Positions 1 through 7,233 of a DNA stretch of 64,000 nt are shown piece by piece (position 1 is the first letter of the stretch; every line of letters begins with the position of its first letter). The stretch is from positions 930,001 to 994,000 of the forward strand of contig NZ_AP025523.1 of assembly GCF_027923555.1 (NCBI RefSeq), in the 5' to 3' direction. The notes below the pieces were generated by a model, which was given only the letters and a program-made list of their open reading frames with translations, did no database searches and was not told the DNA's origin. A program made the translations under genes and the position numbers. The stretch comes from Vulcanimicrobium alpinum. GTDB lineage: Bacteria > Vulcanimicrobiota > Vulcanimicrobiia > Vulcanimicrobiales > Vulcanimicrobiaceae.

Positions 1-1025
1 ACGATCGCGCCGGCGCGCGACGCATCGCGCAGCCGCGCTTCGCCGGGTTCGACGTCGCGCGTCGCTTCGATGAGGCCGTCGGTGTAGAGCACCAGCATCG
101 CATCCGGCAGCATCGGGGTCGTGAGTGTCACCCGCGGGAGACGGCCCGGGACGCCGAGCGGCAAACCCTCCGCGGCGAGTTCGGTCAGCGTCCCGTCGGC
201 CGAGCGCAGAAACGGGCGAGGGTGGGCCGCCGATCCGTACGTGAGGAGCGAGGTCACCGGGTCGAAGACGGCGACGAAGGCGGTGGCGATCCGGTCGTTG
301 CCTTCGGCCTGCAGCGTCCGATCCGCGGCATCGAGCATGATCGCCGGGTCGGGATGCACGTGCGCGACCCCGCGCAGGACTTGGCGCAGGTTCGTCATCG
401 TGACCGCGGCGTCGATCCCCGATCCGCAGACGTCGCCGATCGAGATCACGATGCGGCCGTCGACGAGCCGCAGCGCGTCGTACCAGTCGCCGCCGACGCG
501 CGAGGCGTCGCTGGCCGGACGATAGTACGCGTCGAAGGCGAGGCCGGGCGTGCGCGGGAGCGCGTTCGGCAGCGCGGCCTCCTGCAGCGTGCGCGCGATC
601 CGCCGCTCGTGTTCGTAGCGTTGCGACATCTCGTGCAGCTTCAGCGAGAGCCGGCGTCCGCGCATCATCGTCTCGACGCGTGCGGTCAGCTCGACCCGTT
701 CCACCGGGCGCAGCAGCACGTCGTCGATCACGCGCCAGGCGTCGCGCGTGACGAGCCCGACGTCTCGGCGATCGCTGATCAGCAGGATCGGCAGCAGAAT
801 CGGTTCCTGCGCCGCGCGCAGCGCTGCGAGCGCCGACCAGCGTCGATGCAGGGTCAGGCCGTCGACGACGCAAAGGTCGACGCCCGCGTCGATCTCGCCT
901 TCGACGACGTCGTAGCGCTGAGCCAGCAGAGCGGCGAGCAGCCGCTGATTCGCCCGCGCCGCGAGTTGGACGAAGATGCGTTCGCGCGCCGGGCGCGGTT
1001 CAACTGGGGAGGACCAGCGGTTCAT
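1..1025 (-). CDS. Receiver-like domain fused to SpoIIE-type PP2C phosphatase (partial)
   Basis: Partial: the reading frame runs off the left edge of the window, so the C-terminus is missing; 341 codons are visible from ATG at 1025. The first ~120 residues resemble a response-regulator fold (DLCVVDG in the phosphoacceptor position, LLRPVE where a KP is usual), but the acidic pair expected after the first strand is absent, so it looks like a pseudo-receiver. A short helical stretch follows, then a RsbU/SpoIIE PP2C domain with VGGDWYDA, GDVCGSGIDAA and LYTDGLIEA, which carry the metal-binding Asp residues of the family. Such phosphatases dephosphorylate anti-sigma antagonists (STAS proteins); the partner here is not known. 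The start overlaps the KaiC gene by 26 nt, so the two are probably translated together. Confidence 0.85.
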   Translation of the reverse strand, partial: MNRWSSPVEPRPARERIFVQLAARANQRLLAALLAQRYDVVEGEIDAGVDLCVVDGLTLHRRWSALAALRAAQEPILLPILLISDRRDVGLVTRDAWRVIDDVLLRPVERVELTARVETMMRGRRLSLKLHEMSQRYEHERRIARTLQEAALPNALPRTPGLAFDAYYRPASDASRVGGDWYDALRLVDGRIVISIGDVCGSGIDAAVTMTNLRQVLRGVAHVHPDPAIMLDAADRTLQAEGNDRIATAFVAVFDPVTSLLTYGSAAHPRPFLRSADGTLTELAAEGLPLGVPGRLPRVTLTTPMLPDAMLVLYTDGLIEATRDVEPGEARLRDASRAGAI

Positions 1026-2469
1026 CGTCGGTCAGCGGAATGTTCGAGAAGATCGACTTCAACTGGAGCGGCGGCCCGATACGCACCCCCGACGCGGTGA
1101 TCGCGAACTCGCGCACGGTTTTCTCGAAGTCGCTGAGCCGTTTCTTCAACACGCCGATGCCGCGCCGGATTTCTACAGCGCCGTCGCTGACGCGTTCGAT
1201 ATAGCGCAGAAAGATCACGTTGTCGGCCAGATATCTGATCCCGACGTCGGTCACGCGAAAGTTGAGCAAGTCCTTGAGTTCGTCGATCAGGAGCACGGTC
1301 ACGCCGACGTTCTGCAGGTAGCGCCCGAGCGCGTGGATGCGCTCGGAGAGATCGTCGGAGACGGAGATCCGGTAGCCGCTCACGCTGTCGATCATCACGA
1401 TGCGCGTGTCGCGCTCTTCGACGTCGCGGCGGACGATGTTCGCGAATTCGTCCGGGCCGAAGCGGAGCGCTTCGAGTTCCACGACGCGCAGCTTTCCGGC
1501 GGCGATCATCGCGCGCACCGGGATTCGTACTGCCTCGCTGCGCCGGATCAGCGTCTCGGCGCGTTCGTCGAAGGTGTAGATCACGCACGAATCGCCGCGT
1601 CGCGCGGCCTCGACGACGAGCTGGATGCCGAGCGTGGTCTTGCCGACGCCGGTCGGCCCGCTGATCAGCGAGACGGTGCCGCGCTCGATCCCGCCGTGCA
1701 GCAGCGCGTCGAACTCCGCGATCCCCGACGAGAGCGGATGCGGTTCGAACGCCCGCCGGTGCGTCTCGGGGATGAGGCGCGGAAAGACCTTCGCGCCGTG
1801 GCGGTCGAGCGAGAGCGCGTGCATTCCGCCGCGAAACCCCGAGCCGCGAAACTTCGTCACCGCGATCTCGCGGTTGCGCTTGCCGAACCCGAGCTCGATC
1901 ACGCCGTCGGTGATGAATCGCAGATCGTCGTCGGGCGCTTCGCGCGTCGACTCGGAGGTGACGACGACCGAAGCCCCGTTCTCAGCGAGGAAGCGGAGCA
2001 AGGCAAGGACCTGCCGGCGAAATTGATAGGCGTCGGTGGTGAGATGACGCAGGTGCGTCATCGAGTCGACGAAGACGCGGCGCGGCTTCACGCGCCGCAC
2101 CGTCTCGAGGATCCGCGCCGTCGTCGGCTCCGACTCCACCTCGCGCGGGGAGAAGATGTCGTAGGCCTCCGCGTTCGCGAACACGTCGGCGCTCGGGCTG
2201 AGATCGAGCACGTCGACGCCCGCGGCGTCGAACCCCGACCGCTCCGCGTTTGCGCGCAATTCGGCCTCGGGTTCCGCGAAGCTGATGTAGACGACGCGCT
2301 CGCCGCGCTTGAGACCCTCGACCAAGTAGTGCCAGCCGATCGTGGTCTTCCCGCTCCCGGGAAGCCCGCTGATCAGATAGGTACGGCCCGGGACCAACCC
2401 GCCTTCGAGGACTTCGTCCAACCCCTCCACGCCCGTCGAGACCCGACCAGTATTCACAGGGTAGGGCAT
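1000..2469 (-). CDS. KaiC-family protein with two RecA-like ATPase domains
   Basis: 489 aa from ATG at 2469; a longer reading to 2553 exists, but KaiC homology begins at this Met. Two tandem KaiC domains are visible: Walker A GLPGSGKTT at ~35-43 with Walker B Asp at ~135, and GPTGVGKTT at ~271-279 with Asp at ~361. Each has the acidic stretch after the second strand (FAEPEAE ~64-70, FDERAE ~300-305) that contains the KaiC catalytic glutamates. Length and architecture match bacterial and cyanobacterial double-domain KaiC. No kaiA or kaiB is in the window. The gene overlaps the downstream pseudo-receiver/PP2C gene, so KaiC may set the activity of that phosphatase; this is inference. It is divergent from trxB with 66 bp between starts. 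Confidence 0.9.
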   Translation of the reverse strand: MPYPVNTGRVSTGVEGLDEVLEGGLVPGRTYLISGLPGSGKTTIGWHYLVEGLKRGERVVYISFAEPEAELRANAERSGFDAAGVDVLDLSPSADVFANAEAYDIFSPREVESEPTTARILETVRRVKPRRVFVDSMTHLRHLTTDAYQFRRQVLALLRFLAENGASVVVTSESTREAPDDDLRFITDGVIELGFGKRNREIAVTKFRGSGFRGGMHALSLDRHGAKVFPRLIPETHRRAFEPHPLSSGIAEFDALLHGGIERGTVSLISGPTGVGKTTLGIQLVVEAARRGDSCVIYTFDERAETLIRRSEAVRIPVRAMIAAGKLRVVELEALRFGPDEFANIVRRDVEERDTRIVMIDSVSGYRISVSDDLSERIHALGRYLQNVGVTVLLIDELKDLLNFRVTDVGIRYLADNVIFLRYIERVSDGAVEIRRGIGVLKKRLSDFEKTVREFAITASGVRIGPPLQLKSIFSNIPLTDDEPLVLPS

Positions 2470-2535
2470 CCCCCGGAATCGCCTGGTTCTATCCTGGGAA
2501 CCGGACGCGCCGGCGCACGGGTTGAATGGGGCGGA

Positions 2536-3492
2536 ATGTCTCCCGCCTCCCACGCCAAGGTCGCCATCATCGGGTCAGGTCCGGCCGGGCTCACCGCGGC
2601 CGTTTACGCGGCCCGCGCGAACCTGGCACCGATCGTCTTCGCCGGCCACATGTACGGCGGCCAGCTCATGCTGACCACCGAGGTCGAGAATTACCCCGGC
2701 TTCCCCGAGGGGATCATGGGCCCCGATCTCATGGAGGCGTTTCGCGCGCAGGCCGAGCGCTTCGGTTCCGTGATCCACAACGTCGACGTCACCGAGGTCG
2801 ACTTCTCGGTGCGGCCTTTCGTCCTGCGCACTGCCGAGGAGAACTATACTGCGGACAGCGTGATCGTCGCGACCGGGGCGAGCGCACGCTGGCTCGACAT
2901 CCCGGGCGAGGCGCGGCTGCGCGGTCGCGGCGTCTCGACTTGCGCGACGTGCGACGGCGCGTTCTTCCGGCAGAAGCACATCGCCGTCGTCGGCGGCGGC
3001 GACTCGGCGATGGAAGAGGCGCTGTTTCTGACGCGTTTCGGGAGCAAGGTCACGGTGATCCACCGGCGGGACGCGCTGCGGGCGTCGAAGATCATGGCCG
3101 ACCGTGCGCTGCGTCACGAGAAGATTGCGTTCATCTGGAACACCGCCGTCGAAGAGGTCATCGGCGAAGATGCGACGGCCGCGCTCAAGCTGAAGAACCT
3201 CGCGACCGGCGAGGAGTCGACGCTCGACGCCGATGCACTGTTCATCGCGATCGGACACGATCCGAACACGGCGATTTTCCGGGGTCAGCTCACCCTCGAC
3301 GACGCCGGCTACATCGTGAGCGACGACGGCGTGCGCACCAACATCGAAGGCGTGTTTGTCGCCGGCGACGTTTACGACATCCGCTACAAGCAGGCGATCA
3401 CGGCGGCCGGTTCGGGCTGCAAGGCCGCGATCGACGTCGAGAAATATCTCGAGGGTCTCGAAGCGGAGCACGCGGCCGCGGTTCCGGCCTGA
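2536..3492 (+). CDS. trxB: Thioredoxin reductase (NADPH)
   Basis: 318 aa, the usual length for low-molecular-weight TrxR. It transfers electrons from NADPH through FAD to thioredoxin in the cytoplasm. The N-terminal FAD site GSGPAG is at ~13-18, the redox-active pair CATC at 136-139, a second dinucleotide motif GGGDSA near 152, and the C-terminal FAD signature GVFVAGDV near the end. The start ATG at 2536 has GGCGGA just upstream; a much longer in-frame reading upstream is antisense to kaiC and is rejected. The stop overlaps the start of the thioesterase gene (TGATG), so they form a two-gene unit. Confidence 0.95.
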   Translation: MSPASHAKVAIIGSGPAGLTAAVYAARANLAPIVFAGHMYGGQLMLTTEVENYPGFPEGIMGPDLMEAFRAQAERFGSVIHNVDVTEVDFSVRPFVLRTAEENYTADSVIVATGASARWLDIPGEARLRGRGVSTCATCDGAFFRQKHIAVVGGGDSAMEEALFLTRFGSKVTVIHRRDALRASKIMADRALRHEKIAFIWNTAVEEVIGEDATAALKLKNLATGEESTLDADALFIAIGHDPNTAIFRGQLTLDDAGYIVSDDGVRTNIEGVFVAGDVYDIRYKQAITAAGSGCKAAIDVEKYLEGLEAEHAAAVPA

Positions 3493-4001
3493 TGTCGACC
3501 GAGATCGAGCGGCTCGGCGTCCCGGTAGGCGCGGCGTATCCCCACGCGATGGACATCTTCCGGCGCCTCGACGGGCTCGAGGCGTTGGGGATGATGCAGC
3601 GCGGCGAGGTGCCGGTCACCAACATCACGCGCTGGATGAACTTCTCGCTGGAGACCGTCGAGCGCGGGCACGTGACGTTCGGGATGGTCCCGCACGAAGA
3701 ACTCTACAACTTGATCGGCTCCGTCCACGGCGGGATCATCACGACGCTGATGGACAACGCGCTGGGCTGCAGCGTGCAGTCGATCCTCCCGGCAGGCCGG
3801 GTCGCGACGACGATGGATCTGCACACGCGATTCCACCGCCCGGTGACCGCCGCGACCGGCAAGGTGTTCGCCGACGCACGCGTCGTGCACAGCGGCCGCC
3901 GTACCGCAACCGCCGAAGCGCACCTGGTCGACGCCGCCGGAACCGTCTACGCCACCGGCACCTCGACCCTGATGATCCTCGAAGACCGCTCGACGACGTA
4001 G
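3492..4001 (+). CDS. PaaI-like hotdog-fold thioesterase
   Basis: 169 aa hotdog protein of the PaaI/YdiI type, expected to hydrolyse acyl-CoA thioesters such as phenylacetyl- or hydroxybenzoyl-CoA. The core has SVHGGIITTLMDNALG (~76-91), where HGG and the following Asp belong to the catalytic loop and central helix of this family, and the C-terminal strand ends in ATGTSTLMIL. Its start overlaps the trxB stop by one base. Substrate cannot be told from sequence; the abundance of acyl-CoA metabolism genes nearby fits a housekeeping thioesterase role. Confidence 0.85.
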   Translation: MSTEIERLGVPVGAAYPHAMDIFRRLDGLEALGMMQRGEVPVTNITRWMNFSLETVERGHVTFGMVPHEELYNLIGSVHGGIITTLMDNALGCSVQSILPAGRVATTMDLHTRFHRPVTAATGKVFADARVVHSGRRTATAEAHLVDAAGTVYATGTSTLMILEDRSTT

Positions 4002-4035
4002 CAACGCTGAGCGAAGTGTCACGCTGTCGACGGCG
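4002..4035. repeat. Short intergenic element between convergent genes
   Basis: The gap between the thioesterase (plus) and PII-like gene (minus) carries ACGCTG twice (4007-4012 and 4022-4027) around GAGCGAAGTGTC. It is built like the short interspersed motifs scattered in some high-GC genomes. It has no U-run and no convincing hairpin, so I do not call it a terminator. Confidence 0.3.
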
Positions 4036-4344
4036 CTACCGCGGCGGCGGGACGAGCCGGTTCTTGATCTCGGGGACGAAGTATTCGCCGCGCAGCACCT
4101 GCACGTCGGTGACGAGCACGACGCCGGAACGCGCGTTCAGCAAGGGAACGATTACATCGAGGATCGGGTCGAGGTGGTCGCGCGTCACGATCGTGACGAG
4201 CACGCACATGTCGCCCTGACGGTGCCCGTGGTGCCCGTATCCGGTCACCTCCGGGATCACGGTGTAGCCGGTCGCGTGCTGGTCGAGCAGTGCCGCAACC
4301 GCCGGCACCTGATCGTGCTCGAGCACGATCTCGATCCGCTTCAT
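4036..4344 (-). CDS. PII-superfamily protein with His-rich loop
   Basis: 102 aa from ATG at 4344 (MKRIEIVLE); an in-frame ATG at 4368 would add eight residues but aligns poorly with PII starts. The pattern of MKRIEIV, then VTGYGHHGHRQGD, then VTIVTRDHLDPILDVIVP, and a final ILVTDV-like strand is that of PII/GlnK-like trimeric sensors. The T-loop region is short and contains three histidines, and it lacks the uridylylatable Tyr context of GlnB. It may bind metal or a nucleotide rather than report nitrogen status; that is inference. No amtB or glnA is nearby. Confidence 0.7.
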   Translation of the reverse strand: MKRIEIVLEHDQVPAVAALLDQHATGYTVIPEVTGYGHHGHRQGDMCVLVTIVTRDHLDPILDVIVPLLNARSGVVLVTDVQVLRGEYFVPEIKNRLVPPPR

Positions 4345-4416
4345 CGTGTTGAGGATGCGGCGCCGCATGGCCGGTGATTCGCTGCCGCCGCGCCGTTCCC
4401 CAGGGCGATCCTGTTG

Positions 4417-4854
4417 TTAGCGGCGGTAGAAGAGCGTGACGTGCGGGTTTTGCGGGTCGGGCTGGTTCTGAATCGCGACCGCGAAGACGTTGCTCGGGTC
4501 CACGTGGTGACGCTGCACGTACTCGCTGAGCGAGTTCTGGTCTTCGCTCTCGCCGTTGGCGCGGTCGTTCGAGGCGACCGTCGCTTTGTCCATCGCAGCC
4601 CGCAGGGCGCTGCGGCGACGCGCGGTCAGCATGCGGCGCTCGCTCGGGCCCAGGCCCGAAACGGCGATCATGCTGATCTCGCCTTCGGAGATCTGATTGC
4701 GCATCGCGGCCAGCATCTGCGTCTCGCGGTCGATCCGGCTCACGGCGTACGAGGCGGTCGGGAGGCGGTGCTCGTCGGCTTGCGCGCCGGCCGGCGGCGG
4801 GCTCGCGGCCGCGGCGACGAGGAGCGCTGCTGCGAAAAGTGTGGAGCGTTGCAT
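4417..4854 (-). CDS. Exported protein of unknown function
   Basis: 145 aa. The N-terminus (MQRSTLFAAALLVAAAAS) is a clear signal peptide with a likely cleavage after AGA, so the mature protein is about 120 residues and probably periplasmic. The mature part is helical and charged (SERRMLTARRRSALRAAMDKA) and ends in a short strand (PHVTLFYRR). No family recognised. It lies between a PII-like gene and an acyl-CoA ligase on the same strand, with gaps of 51 bp to the ligase stop and 72 bp to the PII-like start, so it may stand alone. Confidence 0.7.
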   Translation of the reverse strand: MQRSTLFAAALLVAAAASPPPAGAQADEHRLPTASYAVSRIDRETQMLAAMRNQISEGEISMIAVSGLGPSERRMLTARRRSALRAAMDKATVASNDRANGESEDQNSLSEYVQRHHVDPSNVFAVAIQNQPDPQNPHVTLFYRR

Positions 4855-4905
4855 CGGAAGATTGTTCCCGGCGGAGGCTTGGCGCTACCGCCGACGAGCG
4901 ATCCC

Positions 4906-6702
4906 TTACACGTGGAGCAGCGCGTTGCGCTGGTGCAGATCTTCCGTGTACGCCTGCTCGATGAGCGCCGCGTAGCGCCGCTCAACCACGCGCCGCTTCA
5001 CCTTCAGCGTCGGCGAGAGTTCGTCGTCTTCGATCGTCAGGTCGCGCGGAAGAAGCGCGACCCGGCGCACCTGCTCGAACGCCGCCAAGTCGGCGGTGTG
5101 CGTCTCGACTTCGCGGATCACGAGCGTGCGCACGCGGTCGTCGGTCGCCATCGCGGCGGTCGTCATCGCGCCGAGTTCGAGTTCTTTGCGGATGAGATCC
5201 CAGTTCGGCGCCACCAGCACCGCCGGATGCGGCTTGTCGTCGCCGAACGCCATCACCTGACCGACGTAGATCGAGCGTTTGATCGCGGTCTCGATGCGTG
5301 AGGGCGAGATCCACTTGCCGCCGCTCGACTTGAAGAGTTCCTTTTTGCGATCCGTGATGACGAGATGCTCGCCGTCGAACCGTCCGATGTCGCCGGTCTG
5401 GAAGAACCCGTCGGCGGTGAACGGCTGTTCCGCGGGCGGCAATTGGTAGTAGCCGAGCATGACATTGGGCCCCTTGACGAGGATCTCGCCGTCGTGGGCG
5501 ATCTTCACCTCGACGTTGCGGATCGGCGTTCCGACCGTTCCCAATTTGACGTTCGACGGCCGGTTGACGGTGACGACGGGCGACGTCTCGGTGAGGCCGT
5601 AGCCCTCGCAGACCGGAAGCCCCAGCGCGGCGAGCGCGAGCGCTGTGTCGCGGTGCAGCGGCGCGCTCCCGCTCACGAAGTAGCCGAGACGGTCGAGGCC
5701 TAGCGCCGGCTTGATGCGTTTCAGAACGAGCGCCTGCGCGAGCGCGTTCTGCACGCGAAGCACGGGATTGACGAATCCGTCGCGCAGCGCGCGCTCGTAG
5801 GCGACGCCCGCTTCGATCGCCCACGGGACCAGCTTCGCTTTTACGCCGCCCTGGACGCGCGCGTTTCCGACGATGCCGGCGATCAGCCGTTCGAAGATGC
5901 GCGGCACGAACGCGACGTGACTCGGGCGGATCGCCCGGAGATCCTCGAGCAGCCGTTCCGGCGTCGTCACGTAGATCGTCGCGAGGTTGTAGAGATAGCC
6001 GAGCGCGTCGGTGTGCTCGAAGATGTGCGCGAAAGGCAGCACGGAGAGCGCGCTCTCGCCCTCCTTCAAGTCGCTGAGATCGGGGTCGAACGCGTCGTGG
6101 ACGTTGGAGCTGAGGTTGCGATGCGAGAGCATCACGCCCTTCGGCGTACCGGTCGTCCCCGACGTGTAGATGAGCACGGCGAGATCGTCGAGCGCGGTCT
6201 GCGCGGTAAACGTCGCCAGCTGCGAGGGATCGGCGTCGAGCAGGGCTTCGCCCTCGGCGACCAGCGCCTCGATCCCGAGCTCCGTATCGCCCGCGAAGCT
6301 GACCAGCGGCGGCGGCGCGGGGACCGCTTCGCGCACGTGAGCCGCGGCGCCGGCGTTTTCGACGAACGCGAACTTGGTTTCGCTGTTCGCGAAGATGTAA
6401 GCGATCTGGTCCTGGGCGCTCGTCGCGAACATGGGGACGACGACGGCGCCCGCGTAGAGGATCCCGAAGTCGGCGACCAGCCAGTCGACGCAGTTCTCCG
6501 AGAGAATCGCGACCCGATCGCCCCGCTCGATCCCGCGCGCCCGCAGGGCGCAAGCGATCGCGGAGGCACGCCGGTGGACGTCGCCGCTGCTGAGCGCCCG
6601 TGTCGTGCCGCCGTGCCGCTCCGCCAGGGCGATCGCGCGCGGCACGGAGAGCCGCTCGGCGATGAAGGCTGGAAGAGTGGGCAGCGGATCAGGGCGCGTC
6701 AT
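4906..6702 (-). CDS. Long-chain acyl-CoA synthetase (AMP-forming)
   Basis: 598 aa, typical of FadD/FACL enzymes that activate fatty acids with ATP and CoA. The ANL-family P-loop LIYTSGTTGTPKG lies near 177-189, the EGYGLTETSP motif in the middle, and GYYQLPP...FFQTGDIGRFD with ITDRKKELFKSSGGKW marks the hinge to the mobile C-terminal domain. The C-terminal catalytic Lys region SPTLKVKR is present. Start ATG at 6702. It is divergent from the padR beta-oxidation operon and probably feeds it with acyl-CoA. Confidence 0.92.
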   Translation of the reverse strand: MTRPDPLPTLPAFIAERLSVPRAIALAERHGGTTRALSSGDVHRRASAIACALRARGIERGDRVAILSENCVDWLVADFGILYAGAVVVPMFATSAQDQIAYIFANSETKFAFVENAGAAAHVREAVPAPPPLVSFAGDTELGIEALVAEGEALLDADPSQLATFTAQTALDDLAVLIYTSGTTGTPKGVMLSHRNLSSNVHDAFDPDLSDLKEGESALSVLPFAHIFEHTDALGYLYNLATIYVTTPERLLEDLRAIRPSHVAFVPRIFERLIAGIVGNARVQGGVKAKLVPWAIEAGVAYERALRDGFVNPVLRVQNALAQALVLKRIKPALGLDRLGYFVSGSAPLHRDTALALAALGLPVCEGYGLTETSPVVTVNRPSNVKLGTVGTPIRNVEVKIAHDGEILVKGPNVMLGYYQLPPAEQPFTADGFFQTGDIGRFDGEHLVITDRKKELFKSSGGKWISPSRIETAIKRSIYVGQVMAFGDDKPHPAVLVAPNWDLIRKELELGAMTTAAMATDDRVRTLVIREVETHTADLAAFEQVRRVALLPRDLTIEDDELSPTLKVKRRVVERRYAALIEQAYTEDLHQRNALLHV

Positions 6703-6745
6703 CCGATTGTTGAAAACTCCGGCGCAACATGGGTAGGCGGCGGCC

Positions 6746-6780
6746 TTGACGGCTTAACGCTAACCTATTATGAATAATAT
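6746..6780 (+). promoter_or_regulatory. Promoter with overlapping palindrome upstream of padR
   Basis: TTGACG (6746-6751), a 17-nt spacer and TATGAA (6769-6774) form a sigma70-like promoter. The -10 is embedded in ATTAT-GA-ATAAT (6767-6778), an inverted repeat in an AT-rich island that stands out in this GC-rich sequence. A PadR dimer bound there would block the promoter, so autoregulation is likely. A transcription start about 7 nt after the -10 would fall at the first ATG (6781), which would make the mRNA leaderless. Confidence 0.5.
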
Positions 6781-7233
6781 ATGCCAGCGCGGTCAAGGGC
6801 GGCGGCACCCGCTGCCATGGAGGCCCCGGGTCCCCTCGACTCCTCGAAGGGCGATTTTCCCACGGAACTCTGGGGTGACCGCGTCTTTACCGGGGAAGTC
6901 AAAACCAAGACGGTGTTCCCGGCACTGGTCCTGCAGCTTCTGCACGCGCAGCCGGACAGCGGCTACGGCCTGATGCAGCGCATCGCCACCCTCGGCGGTA
7001 TCTTCCCGGTTAACCCCAATACCATCTATCCGCTCCTGCGGCGGCTCGAAGATCGCGGCTTCATCCGCGGCGAGGCCGATGCGTCGACGAAACGCGGTAC
7101 GACGCTGTACCGCATCACCGACGCCGGCGAAGAACGGCTCGAGCGCATCAAGCACAATTTCCGCCCCTACCTCACCAATCTGATCGCGGCGCTGCAACGG
7201 CTGCGCGGCGACTTGTACGGAGAGACGTCATGA
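6781..7233 (+). CDS. PadR-family transcriptional regulator
   Basis: 150 aa if ATG 6781 is used; ATG 6817 (138 aa) is the alternative. The winged-helix core is plain: LVLQLLHAQPDSGYGLMQRI followed by VNPNTIYPLLRRLEDRGFI and LYRITDAGEERL, which is the PadR helix-turn-helix and wing. The ~30-residue N-terminal tail has no family equivalent. It is the first gene of the beta-oxidation operon and overlaps the acyl-CoA dehydrogenase start by 4 nt (ATGA), so it probably represses its own operon in response to an acyl-CoA or aromatic ligand; the ligand is inferred only. Confidence 0.9.
   Translation: MPARSRAAAPAAMEAPGPLDSSKGDFPTELWGDRVFTGEVKTKTVFPALVLQLLHAQPDSGYGLMQRIATLGGIFPVNPNTIYPLLRRLEDRGFIRGEADASTKRGTTLYRITDAGEERLERIKHNFRPYLTNLIAALQRLRGDLYGETS

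Noticed and set aside
121-1100. Plus-strand open frames at the left edge
   Set aside because: They are antisense to the receiver/PP2C gene, Arg/Asp-rich and without domain signal; the minus frame carries all PP2C motifs.
976-2535. A long plus-strand extension upstream of trxB
   Set aside because: It is the antisense of kaiC; homology to thioredoxin reductase starts only at ATG 2536, which has its own ribosome site.
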